From the NCBI GenBank assembly GCA_034769895.1, contig CM068369.1:424167479-424231478 (forward strand): a DNA stretch of 64,000 nucleotides. Reading direction: 5' to 3'. Shown here piece after piece: positions 44,454-55,070 of the stretch. The translations under genes were made by a program, and so were the position numbers. Under the pieces are notes generated by a model. It saw only the letters and a program-made list of their open reading frames with translations, searched no databases and was not told where the DNA came from. The stretch comes from Magicicada septendecula (lineage: Eukaryota; Arthropoda; Insecta; Hemiptera; Cicadidae). The number at the start of each line of letters is the position of its first letter. Position 1 is the first letter of the stretch.

Positions 44454-46098
44454 ATGGATAATAACAAGATTGTAGTTGAAATGAGCGAGTCGGCTGGTGT
44501 GGGGGAACCAGAGGTTCAGTCAACCCCAGTATATCGATCAAAAGAATTCAGTCTAACTGAATCAGCTATAGACGACTCGGGTACTCTATCGACTCCAATC
44601 TCAACAAAATGTAACAAATTAGACAATGATATGCTGAGTGTTTTACTGAACCAATTCGATAAAATGAATTGTAAATTTGACATACAAAATAGTAAATCTG
44701 ATAAATTAAGCAATGATTTTGACACCAAATTTGAAGTACAAAATAGTAGATTTGATGAGTTAAAAAACCATATGAATGAAATTAATAAGCGATTTAAAAA
44801 TACTAACGAAGAATTTGCTAGTAAATGTAACGATTTAAATACCAAATTAGATAATGCAGTTAAGAGTATACAGATTAAAATTAATGAAAGAGATGAGAAA
44901 ATTTACAATCAAATTTGTGAAATTACACTAAATATTGAAAGTAAAATCAGTAATGTAAATGAGCAGATGAGAGAATAAATTAAAACTCAAGTTAAAGAAC
45001 ACTGTGTAGAGATAGAAAGTAAGTGTATTAATAAGATTGATGTTGACAAAAAATAGAATAACAGAAATAGAGAGTGTGTGTAAACAATCTGTGCAAGAGA
45101 GTGTGGGGGCTATGAGTAAACATAACCTCCAATATGAAATTATAAATGATAATAAATTAAAAGTAATTGAGCGAGACATCATTGAAATTAAAGATGAGTT
45201 ACATGTGGCCGTAAGCCAAAATCTAAGTAGTGTTGCGGAGCGAGTGTTGTATACTCGCGAAGCAAAAGATGACGTAGAACTCGAACAATTTAATTGTGAC
45301 AACCGCAGAGTACATCTGATGCAATTTTTGAGTAGGGTAAGAGAATTTAACCGGTTTAATAGTAGTAGTTGGGAGATTAAATTGCTAAAAATCTTAAAGT
45401 GTTTCAAGGGTAATTCCGAAATATGGGCGGAAGTACATAACACAGAGTAGAGTAGTTATGAAAAATTCGAGTTAGCATTCCGAAACAAGTATTGGTCAGA
45501 AGAAGACCAGGAAATTGTACGTAGTAAGATCATGGGAACGGGGAATTTTGGGAGAATAAACAACCACTTGACCATGTACGTCATGAAAATATATAATGAA
45601 GCGAAGTACCTAGAACCACCGTTGCCGTTCCGGTCATTCGTTAGACATATTAGTAAACACTTGCCCAGAGAGGTACAGATAACTTTAATGACGAGAGAGA
45701 TAGTAGATATAAATGAACTGGAGAGTATGTTAGATGTGTTACAACATATTGGGGAACGCGAAGGAGGGAGGCGTCCAAATCCACCAACGGTAATAAATAA
45801 CAACAATTATCATCAGTATAGGGGAACACCAAACTCTTATAGAGGAATGAGGGGAAATAATAACCCTAATTTTAGAGGCGGAATATGGAAATGTTTAAGT
45901 TGTGAATATGAGAATTATGCTATCCGAACAGTATGTTACAGATGCAACAAAGCACGAGATTGCCAATGGAACAACGTGGCACCGAATCAACATCATCAAC
46001 AACAACGAGGGGGAGGTAACGACAGAGGAGGTAGACCTGCAACGAGAGGGAGAGGAGGATATAAGCAAGCCGTGGCGGGTACGTCAACGGAAAACTGA
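44454..46098 (+). pseudogene. gag: Gag of element E with RanBP2-type zinc finger
   Basis: The ATG at 44454 opens a 174-codon coiled-coil part (STP, DDSG and FDIQNS motifs shared with A and F) that stops at 44976-44978. After a frame change it resumes (45037-46098) with a capsid-like region (LMQFLSRVREFNRF, AFRNKYWSEEDQ, PLPFRSFVRHISKHLP), interrupted by one TAG at 45448-45450. Near the C-terminus, at 45886-45945, WKCLSC ... CYRC fits W-x-C-x2-C-x3-N-x6-C-x2-C, the RanBP2-type zinc finger. Flanks are Asn/Gln- and RGG-rich. No CCHC knuckle exists. Gag should bind the element RNA through these parts (inference). Confidence 0.85.
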
Positions 46099-46106
46099 GG
46101 CCGACA

Positions 46107-48416
46107 ATGGAAGCGAGGACCCCACCATTGTCCATGGAGAACAGGAGGGTCCAGATAACTGACGAATATCATAATAATGTTATACAAATGGATATGACAA
46201 AGGAGTTGTTGGAGGAAGATGACACGAAAGTTATGGAGAACAAAACCGGATTAACGGAGGTAATCGTCACCATAGAAGGTAAGAATTTTAAATCATTGAT
46301 TGACACAGGGAGTGAAATATCAGTAGTTTCTGAAAATGTAATGGGAGAATTGAAAGAAAGAAATAAAAATATACCATCATTACCAGTTGCGGGTGTAACA
46401 GTAGTGGTGGGGGTAACTGGAGTACGAAGTAAAAGAGTTACCAAACAAGTACAGTTGAATATATTCCTTAATGAAACTGAATTTGAGAACACTTTTTTAG
46501 TAGTTAAGGGACTGAGTTTAGATGTAATATTGGGAAATGATTTTTTGGAAAGAAATGGGGCAGTAATAGATTTTAATAAACGGATAGTAGAATTTAGTAG
46601 AGGGGGTGAGCCAGTCAGGGTTAATTTTAAGAGGGTGTTAGATGAAGTTAGAGTTACAGGGGTAAAAATGATACAAAAGCAAGTAGGCGATGGGGATATA
46701 GAAACTAAAGTAAATATATGTCGAGAGAGTGAGATTGTAGAAAATGAGGAGAGAGAGATGCATGTGAGTGATGAGAGAGTATGGGAAAATAGGGCTGATA
46801 CATTTTTTAATGAGGGTGAAGTTGCAGGGAGTACTCAACGACAGGAGTTGTGGGCAGTTGTGGAGCGTTATAGAGATGTGTTTGCGGAGTTGCTTGGAAA
46901 AGCCAGGGACTATGTATGTGAGCTGAAGGTTCGAGAACACTCACCCTACATGCAGAGGAGTTATCCAGTACCATTTTCGAAGCGGAGAGCAGTACAAGAG
47001 GAGTTGGATCGAATGATGGGAGGAGATATAATTGAAAGATCAATATCGCCTTACTCGAACCCATTGGTGGTGGTAATAAAGAAGGACGGAAAGGTAAGAT
47101 TATGCTTAGATGCAAGAAAAATAAATCAGATTATAATACCTGACCGGGAGTCACCGGAACCTATTAATGAGATTTTTCAGAAATTCAGCGGGGTCAAGTA
47201 CATGACATCTTTGGATCTAACCGCAGGATATTGGCAGGTGCCGTTAGCAGCAGAGAGTCGGAGATATACTGCCTTTCTCTTTAATGGTAAGAATTATCAG
47301 TTTAAACGTTTGCCATTTGGACTTAACACTAGTGTAGCGAGTTTTATAAAGTGTTTAGACATGATATTACAACCAAAAGACTTAGATTTTCTGACTGTAT
47401 ACGTTGATGATATATTAATAGCATCCAGAACATTCACGGAACATTTAGAGCATATTGAGTATGTGTTGGATAAATTACATAATGGGGGTTTAACTGTCAA
47501 TTGGGAGAAGTCAAAATTTTTACAAACCGAAATACATTTTTTGGGTTTTATTATAACTCCCGAAGGAATTTTAGCTTACACGGATAAAGTAGAAGCTATA
47601 ATGCGCTTTCCCGAACCTAAGAATATTAAACAGTTACAAAGTTTTTTGGGTCTGTGTAATTTCTATAGAAAATTCCAGAAAAATTACGTGCAGACAACAG
47701 CAAGGTTAAGTGCTGTACTACAGAAAAATAAACAATGGAAATGGGGAGAAAAGGAAAGGGATGCATTCGAGGAGATAAAGAGAAAATTTTCAAATATGAT
47801 AATGATGAACCATCCTGATTTCTTAAAAACTTTTTACTTACAGACTGATGCCAGTAACGTCTCCCTGGGAGCGGAGTTGTATCAGGAAGATAGCGACAAA
47901 GAACACCACACAATAGCTTTCGCCAGCAGATCTCTTTTGGCAGCTGAAAGAAACTATACAACTACGGAGAAGGAGCTGCTGAGCATCGTGTTTGCAGTAG
48001 GAAAGTTCCGCACCTACATTTTGGGGAACAAGACAGTTATCAGGACGGACCACAAGGCGCTGTCATTTTTGAACTCCTGCAGATTAACACATAGTCGTCT
48101 AACCAGGTGGGTACTAACCTTACAAGAATACAACTTTTCCTGGGAATACATAAAGGGGTCAGATAATAAAGTACCAGACACACTTTCCAGGGTAGATATT
48201 ATAGAAAATAAAACAGGTAGGGACCTTAAAGAGATAGACATTTTTAGTTTAACTAGAGAAGATAGAATTTTTGGTGAGGAGTTAAGAGACATTAAGAATA
48301 TGCAAAGATCTGAAAATAAATTGGGTAAAATAATTGTTAGTTTAGAAATGGATGTAGATGGGTCTGAATATAATGTACGTTTTCAAGTATATCAAGGGTG
48401 CTATTCAAAAAAGTAG
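46107..48416 (+). CDS. pol: Protease, reverse transcriptase and RNase H of element E
   Basis: This 769-codon frame lies in the -1 frame relative to gag and starts nine bases after the gag stop, though it is open further upstream. LIDTGSEISVV puts the protease Asp at residue 66; LDVILGNDFLERNGAVIDF follows. RT blocks are intact: KDGKVRLCLDARKIN, LDLTAGYWQVPL, FKRLPFGL, and YVDDIL with YVDD at residues 432-435. RNase H has QTDASNVSLGAEL and RTDHKALSFL. All visible catalytic residues are present. The frame ends near the RNase H/integrase boundary and passes to the -1 frame at 48398. Confidence 0.93.
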   Translation: MEARTPPLSMENRRVQITDEYHNNVIQMDMTKELLEEDDTKVMENKTGLTEVIVTIEGKNFKSLIDTGSEISVVSENVMGELKERNKNIPSLPVAGVTVVVGVTGVRSKRVTKQVQLNIFLNETEFENTFLVVKGLSLDVILGNDFLERNGAVIDFNKRIVEFSRGGEPVRVNFKRVLDEVRVTGVKMIQKQVGDGDIETKVNICRESEIVENEEREMHVSDERVWENRADTFFNEGEVAGSTQRQELWAVVERYRDVFAELLGKARDYVCELKVREHSPYMQRSYPVPFSKRRAVQEELDRMMGGDIIERSISPYSNPLVVVIKKDGKVRLCLDARKINQIIIPDRESPEPINEIFQKFSGVKYMTSLDLTAGYWQVPLAAESRRYTAFLFNGKNYQFKRLPFGLNTSVASFIKCLDMILQPKDLDFLTVYVDDILIASRTFTEHLEHIEYVLDKLHNGGLTVNWEKSKFLQTEIHFLGFIITPEGILAYTDKVEAIMRFPEPKNIKQLQSFLGLCNFYRKFQKNYVQTTARLSAVLQKNKQWKWGEKERDAFEEIKRKFSNMIMMNHPDFLKTFYLQTDASNVSLGAELYQEDSDKEHHTIAFASRSLLAAERNYTTTEKELLSIVFAVGKFRTYILGNKTVIRTDHKALSFLNSCRLTHSRLTRWVLTLQEYNFSWEYIKGSDNKVPDTLSRVDIIENKTGRDLKEIDIFSLTREDRIFGEELRDIKNMQRSENKLGKIIVSLEMDVDGSEYNVRFQVYQGCYSKK

Positions 48417-49481
48417 AAGGGGGTGAACGTGATTGGAGATTAGTTATACCAGAAGGGTTGATAGATAAGATTATTTGGGATTGCCATCTAAGGTATGGGC
48501 ATTTCGGGGCTAAAAAGTGTACGAATGTTTTAAAAGAATCGTGTGTTTTTAAGAATATGGAGAGGCGAGTACGGATGTTGTTACGGGTGTGTGATTTATG
48601 TCAAAGGTCTAAGGTAGTGAATTATAGAGTAGAAGGGGAATTGAATTATATTAAGGTAGAGAGACCGTTCGATTTAGTTGCTGTAGATTTGTATGGGCCA
48701 TTACCCAAAGGTAGGGGTGGAGTAATGTATGTTTTTGTTGTATTAGACACGTTTTCGAAGTATGTTAGATTATATAGTATCAAGAGAGCGACGAGCAGAG
48801 TGTTGAGCGAGAAGATAACGAGAGATTATATGGTGAATATAGGTAAGCCGAAGATCATTTTATCCGATCATGGACCCCAGTTTATAAGTGGTAGGTGGAG
48901 ACAAACTCTTGGATGGGAAGGCATCATACCCAAGCATATGGCAGTTTACCATCCATAGTCGAACCAGGCAGAACAGGTGATGAGAGAGATTGGTAGGATA
49001 TTTCGGGCGTATTGTCATGCCAAGCATACAGAATGGCCATCCTAAGTAGAGGAGTGGCTGAACTGTACCACCCATGAATCCACCGGGTTTACGCCGTATG
49101 AATTAATAAAAGGGACAAGGCCACCTAGGATATTGGAACAACTTTTTTGACTATCCACCAGAAAATCAAACTATAGACGTGAATATGAAGATCCGACTAG
49201 CGAATGAAAATTTACTCACAAAAGGAGAAAGGAGAAAGCAGAGACATGATGCTAAAGGTAAGTGGACTAAATATGAGGTAGGGCAATTAGTACTAGTAAG
49301 GAGACACGATTTGTCTAGCGCACAAGATAAAGAGATAAAGAAGTTTTTTCTATTATATGAGGGACCATATGAAATTGTAGAAGTAAAGATGAGTAATGCA
49401 TACGTGTTATGCAACCCAGCAATGAAGGAGTTAGTAAGTACACAAAATGCGACGAACTTGAAGTTGTATCGGTCACAATAA
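48398..49481 (+). pseudogene. pol: Integrase of element E, three breaks
   Basis: The frame 48398-48958 has the zinc domain (HLRYGHFG ... CDLCQRSK) and the first two catalytic Asp (VAVDLYGPLP, ILSDHGPQF). A TAG at 48956-48958 stands where a Gln codon is usual in the HPQSN motif. The catalytic Glu region (NQAEQVMREIG) follows in the same frame, then another stop near 49045. The last part, 49179-49481, contains the FFLLYEGPYEIVEV module. It is broken but only lightly decayed. Confidence 0.85.
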
Positions 49482-49992
49482 GTGTTTGAATTTTAATGTA
49501 TTATTTTATGTTTCAGAAGGGACTCTCCCCCATTTTCGGGTGGTCACGGCTTCACCATCCCTGACCGTGGATTTTGGCTGTTTGGAGGCGGACCATGGTT
49601 GGCGGAACTTCTAAAGATGGGGTGAAAGCAACGATGGTCCTACTCCACAAATTGGTGCAAGTAGAAATTTAATCTTATTGTTAAACGGGGAGGGGGACTC
49701 ATAAAGTTCGTGGATGGAAAATATAAAAAAAAAAAAAAAACTTACAATTGGCAATTATCCACGAACAAATAATAGTTTTATTTCATATAATAAAACGATC
49801 CAAAATTCATGTAACTTAACAAGTGCGACTCGTGAGGAGTCATTTCATTACCGAGGAGTATCGTTCAGAGAGAAGTAACGATATTCCTCGATAATGAAAT
49901 TAACAAAAATAATTTTAAATTGCGGGCAAATTTATTTAGGAGAAAAAGAAGTACATTTGGCGCCCGAACAGGGATTGGATGAACAGAAGAAA
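49482..49992 (+). other. 3' end of E and a mini-LTR fragment (G)
   Basis: A purine run ACGGGGAGGGGGAC (49685-49698) could be the PPT of E, but what follows does not match the E LTR. GTTCGTGGAT/ATCCACGAAC (49706, 49757) and a 24-bp hairpin (arms 49842-49865 and 49877-49900) mark a structured stretch. TGTAACTTAAC (49810) to GTACA (49955) is a 146-bp TG...CA unit followed by the primer site TGGCGCCCGAACAGGGA at 49958. This resembles the 5' end of a miniature LTR element, cut off by F after 17 bases. Confidence 0.45.
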
Positions 49993-51042
49993 TGTAACTC
50001 TACGAATTACATTACAACATTTTTTGTTATTTTTATCTCTTACCTTCGGGTTTTTTACTCCAAGGGTCTTTCAGACGAAAACAGCTGCAAAAAGGATTAC
50101 TTGGGTTTGATATGTTCAATAATTACGTTAACCCATGTGATACTGTCTAAAACACATACTTAGTTTTATTTATCAAAAATTCGCCTTTCTTTTACGTTAT
50201 TACAATCTTTCAACTATAGTACAACTGGTTGAAATTATTTCTTATCTCTATTGAGTTTTATTTTGGTTAATATTATAAGTGATATTGTTAAATAATTAAA
50301 ACATTGAAAATGAACCAGTGGATAACCTCTATCTTAGCACACGCACACTCATTCTGTTACATTGATCTTTGAATAAACTCCGCCCCTGAGAAAACTCTAT
50401 CGTACAAAGTTTTGGTGTTGTATATTTTCCTTTTATAACGAATAATCACCGGTTAGTTGGCATTGGTTTTAACATGCATATTAAATGTTTCTAGTTACCC
50501 ATACGCAGCGTACTCCTAGGGTTGGTTGCGCGAACTGGTGTTGAATACTTGCTTCGATCTCACGCACTCCGGTACTCGTTTAATACGCTTACTGTTCGTG
50601 GTTAAAAGCCCTTACTGTTTTATACATTAAGGTTCCACACTATACATTATGATTAAGTCGGCCGGATTAATTTTATTCGCACTAATTTTTTGCAGACTGG
50701 CCGCGCGGAACTGTTTTTGAGTTGTTTAAATAGATAGGCCCAATTAATCTAGGCCTATCTTATGCCCGAGGCCACTGGTTTTAATTTACGCACTTTACTG
50801 TCTGATGCTGGCTGTCTGTTGTGCACTCTCTAATGACACACTGTAGACTGGGTTTCACACACAAGCCTGCTGCTATGTGATTACGCAATGCGTCTGGCAG
50901 TTGTTTTGGCTGGCTGTATGTTGCATTGCTGTACTGGAGGCTCCTTACAGGTGAAAGTCTGGCAATTTGGAAAGTGCTTAAAATAATGATTTGAATTAAT
51001 ATGAAATTAAACTGGGGTGGCTCACAATTCCGTACCGTCACA
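49993..51042 (-). repeat. 3' LTR of element F
   Basis: It runs TGTAACTCTACG to CCGTCACA in plus orientation and is nearly identical to the right LTR. Small differences include eight bases of length and a few substitutions. Confidence 0.93.
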
Positions 51043-51055
51043 ATACCCCCCCAAT

Positions 51056-52539
51056 AAGAGATTGAAGGCCGGAGCGTTCAAACTCTTATTGCCTAAACCT
51101 AAGAGGATCAGTGAGGATATGGCGCCGCAACCCCCCTGAACACTCTACTAAATCATGGGTTCTTACCCCCCTAGTCTGGCGACTGCGACAGCACCCATCC
51201 GATCTTACTGGACTTCTCTGTGCGAGATCCCAACACCGAAAAATCGAACAGATACCCGACCCAGTATCGCCGGACTTTATACCATGGAATTAAAAAATTG
51301 ACAAGCGGCCTTCCATCACTCCATATCCCACAACTGGTTTGTTTCCTCTTAGCCGTACTGGTTCATTGACAACGCACTGGCTCATTTTATATTATAAACC
51401 CTAAAAAATAGTATTAATAAAACAATATCGGTTTACAGTGGTATACATAAATTCCAGTTAAATTGAATAATATTCCCCATACAATATTGCCCTCCAAAAT
51501 GATACATAGATTACACAAGGTATCCTTAACTACTATATATGTATAGGACAAAAAATTCATAACATATGAAAAATCTATATGGACAGTGATATACACATCT
51601 TAATTCCAAAACACTATCTCATCCTGAACATTTTCCATCAGTTGTCAGTGTTAAATAAATGTTTTAATCATTATTGGCATCAATTAGCATTTAATTTATA
51701 ATTCCAATTTGAATTTAAATGAAAATAAAGTTAAGTTTATTGTTTAAAAATCATCGTTTCCGTTAAATTTATTACTAAATTAGTTTAGTTGTATTTAATT
51801 TACTTTAATTAATTCAATTAATCTCAAAAGTTACAGTAATGGCCTCATTATTATTTGGTCTGTAAAAAAATTTAATTTCAATTCTTTTCTATCACAATAA
51901 GGTTTTACTCAAGATACTGATTCAGCAGACTACAACATTCTTTGTTATTGTCACCAAGCATGACTACAGACATTAGTCTCAACATACCACACCTGTTTAT
52001 ATAAACACTAGCCTGCAAGACTCACATAGTATAAACATCCTGGTTACATCATATTAACACCTGTACTTTTCAGTCTTTATAAATTTTTTAGATAACATAT
52101 TTATCAATGTCTATTTCTTACAGTTCAACCAAATATACTTTTAATTCACCTTTCAGTTATTATTTCTCTTTTAATTACAATTTCTATTTAATGCTATTAT
52201 CTCAATTCATATTATTGAATCAACATTTTTTCACACCTGTAAGCATTTTATTCTATCTGATTAGTATTATGGACTTTATACTTACAATCCACTTATTGAC
52301 ATGAGTACAAAATACACACCACACACACACACCAATATCTCCGTGTAACCTCTGAAACATTTAACAACAATGTTATTTCATACAAACCATTCAACATTTT
52401 ATAATACATACAATTAATTTCACTACACATGTATTTACAACTCTTCAGCAATAATTATTCAGTTACATCACACTTCAATATCAAAATCAGCTAGGTCATT
52501 ATCATAGATTGACATATTTAAATTGTTCGTTTATGAATT
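51056..52539 (-). other. Non-coding region of F between gag and PPT
   Basis: AT-rich, with no supported frame. The part next to the PPT (51056-51290) is shared with element A. Confidence 0.65.
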
Positions 52540-53850
52540 TCAACCTCCATCGTCAAAAATTAATCGGGGTTTCAAATAACACTTTTGAATTTTATTTACA
52601 TTCCGTATATGGTTATCTTGTGTTTTGTAACCATACAATTTCTGTTTATTCATTTTACCATAATAATCATTAAACAAGTCAACATTAAGTACATTGGTTA
52701 AGTCTCCATCAGTAATATTCATTATCAAGTCAGTTGTTTTTTCATCATAAGGTAAATTATTATTGTTTGAACATGTATCATCAAAATAATCTTCATTCTC
52801 TATTTTAACAGGTAAGTATTTCGTCTCTAACATCTCTCTCAACTCATTATAGTCTCTCTTTACTTTATATAATTCTGTCTCTCTTTCACTACACCATTCT
52901 ATATTTAAACTTCTCTCATCATAATGCCATATCACACTCTCTCTCTCATTCCATGCAGAGGGTACAAAATTATTCAACAAAAATAAGCAACTCAAATCTT
53001 TCACTAATAAGGGTCTCTTGCCCAAAAATAACACTTTTGAACACTCTGGTTCATCACAAATAAGGGGAAAATTTACCCTCTGCTCTACATATTCATCTAC
53101 TCTTTCTTTCCATTCTTTTTCTAATTCAACAACACTAATTATTACTTCATTACAACTTATCATTTTCTCACTCTCACTTACTGTTTCACTATCTATTTTC
53201 AACATATCACTCTCTGATACCACCCTTTCAATCACCTTACCATTTTCAATATTATTGTTACTATTTATCTTACTCTCTACTACCACGTTTTTACACATAT
53301 CATTATAATTATCATCTGTTTTATACTCAAAATTTTCAGTTACCTTTTGTATTTGTTTCTCAATTTGTTCTACCACTTGTTCTTTAAATGTATTGAAACA
53401 TTCATTCGTCTGTTGTTTCATATCATGTAAACGCTTATCAAATTTTTGGTCAATATTATTTATATCGCCCTTTAACTCATGGAAGTCACTCTTCTGTTCA
53501 TCAAATTTCGCGTTAAAACTACTCAAGTTATCAGATATTGTTTTCATGAAATTACACATATCTTCCATTGACAACTGTTTAATTCGTGTTGTCGTTGGGG
53601 TAGATTGTGCTACTGCATTTTTGTCAGTGAAGCTGACTTCATTATTAATTTTATTTTCCCTATTCAATTTTGGGGTTATTTGGATCCCCGAATCATCTGT
53701 ATTATTTATTTCATTTGTAATATCTGGTTTTATTTTATTGTCCTGACTCCCATCTGGAGTCGAGTGGACCTCAATATTATGCATAATGGCCGATTCATCA
53801 AAATTGTCAACATTAGTTACTTCATTGGCATCGTCATTATTCGCTGCCAT
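52540..53850 (-). CDS. gag: Gag-like coiled-coil protein of element F, intact
   Basis: A single 436-codon frame starts at the ATG 53848-53850, about 160 bases after the PBS. It is Asn/Asp/Glu-rich, with DDSGIQITPK near residue 50, TPTTTRIKQLSMEDM near 90, and a predicted coiled coil over roughly residues 110-180. The C-terminal half holds VEQRVNFPL and the final KPRLIFDDGG, both shared with A. No zinc finger or catalytic motif exists. It is likely the structural protein of a non-autonomous element that borrows enzymes from an E-type partner; function is inferred. Confidence 0.75.
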   Translation of the reverse strand: MAANNDDANEVTNVDNFDESAIMHNIEVHSTPDGSQDNKIKPDITNEINNTDDSGIQITPKLNRENKINNEVSFTDKNAVAQSTPTTTRIKQLSMEDMCNFMKTISDNLSSFNAKFDEQKSDFHELKGDINNIDQKFDKRLHDMKQQTNECFNTFKEQVVEQIEKQIQKVTENFEYKTDDNYNDMCKNVVVESKINSNNNIENGKVIERVVSESDMLKIDSETVSESEKMISCNEVIISVVELEKEWKERVDEYVEQRVNFPLICDEPECSKVLFLGKRPLLVKDLSCLFLLNNFVPSAWNERESVIWHYDERSLNIEWCSERETELYKVKRDYNELREMLETKYLPVKIENEDYFDDTCSNNNNLPYDEKTTDLIMNITDGDLTNVLNVDLFNDYYGKMNKQKLYGYKTQDNHIRNVNKIQKCYLKPRLIFDDGG

Positions 53851-54008
53851 TTTATACAAGTTTATATAATGTTACACAAGAATATTAATCTTATCCACTA
53901 TTGACTTAACCCTTTTTATATTTAATTTACCAAAGCGTCCTCCCTCTCAAATAACCCTTTCTGCAGCTTCATTAGGTCTGGCGAATATAGGTTGTAACCT
54001 ATACTCGC

Positions 54009-54026
54009 GTCCCTGTTCGGGCGCCA
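54009..54026 (-). other. Primer binding site of F, tRNA-Lys type
   Basis: The minus strand reads TGGCGCCCGAACAGGGAC, the same primer site as element A. Confidence 0.93.
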
Positions 54027-54028
54027 AA

Positions 54029-55070
54029 TGTAACTCTACGAATTAATTACAAAATTATAATTATATTTATCTCTTACCTTAGGGTTTTTTACTCCAAGGG
54101 TCTTTCAGACGAAAACAGCTGCAAAAAGGATTACTTGGGTTTGATATGTTCAATAATTACGTTAACCCATGTGATACTGTCTAAAACACATACTTAGTTT
54201 TATTTATCAAAAATTCGCCTTTCTTTTACGTTATTACAATCTTTCAACTATAGTACAACTGGTTGAAATTATTTCTTATCTCTATTGAGTTTTATTTTGG
54301 TTAATATTATAAGTGATATTGTTAAATAATTAAAACATTGAAAATGAACCAGTGGATAACCTCTATCTTAGCACACGCACACTCATTCTGTTACATTGAT
54401 CTTTGAATAAACTCCGCCCCTGAGAAAACTCTATCGTACAAAGTTTTGGTGTTGTATATTTTCCTTTTATAACGAATAATCACCGGTTAGTTGGCATTGG
54501 TTTTAATATGCATATTAAATGTTTCTAGTTACCCATACGCAGCGTACTCCTAGGGTTGGTTGCGCGAACTGGTGTTGAATACTTGCTTCGATCTCACGCA
54601 CTCCGGTACTCGTTTAATACGTTTACTGTTTGTGTTTAAAGGCCCTTACTGTTTTATTGGTTCCACATTACACATTATGATTAAGTCGGCCGAATTAATT
54701 TTATTCGCACTAATTTTTTGCAGACTGGCCGCGCGGAACTCTTTTTGAGTTGTTTAAATAGATAGGCCCAATTAATCTAGGCCTATCTTATGCCCGAGGC
54801 CACTGGTTTTAATTTACGCACTTTACTGTCTGATGCTGGCTGTCTGTTGTGCACTCTCTAATACCAAGCTGCAGACTGGGTTTCACACACAAGCCTGCTG
54901 CTATGTGATTACGCAATGCGTCTGGCAGTTGTTTTGGCTGGCTGTATGTTGCATTGCTGTACTGGAGGCTCCTTACAGGTGAAAGTCTGGCAATTTGGAA
55001 AGTGCTTAAAATGATGATTTGAATTAATATGAAATTAAACTGGGGTGGCTCACAATTCCGTACCGTCACA
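54029..55070 (-). repeat. 5' LTR of element F
   Basis: It is the partner of 49993-51042, separated by two bases from the PBS at its left. Confidence 0.93.

Larger units (their letters stand above)
42970..49957 (+). mobile_element. Element E: gag-pol Ty3/gypsy element without a 3' LTR
   Basis: The order is 5' LTR (42970-44254), Lys-type primer site (44257), gag with a RanBP2-type zinc finger, protease, reverse transcriptase, RNase H, integrase. No second copy of the LTR is present before F begins at 49993, so the right end has been lost or rearranged. It lies within the 3' LTR of D and is younger than D. Confidence 0.8.
49993..55070 (-). mobile_element. Element F: gag-only LTR retrotransposon
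   Basis: Two LTRs of about 1.05 kb (49993-51042 and 54029-55070) flank a 3.0-kb interior. On the minus strand the order is LTR, Lys-type PBS (54009-54026), a single gag-like frame, 1.5 kb non-coding, PPT (51043-51055), LTR. No enzymes are encoded. Its flanks (AAGAAA left, CAGGTC right) do not form a target duplication. Confidence 0.9.

Noticed and set aside
42970..49957. An envelope gene in E
   Set aside because: No frame with a signal peptide, furin site or membrane anchor exists between integrase and the 3' end.
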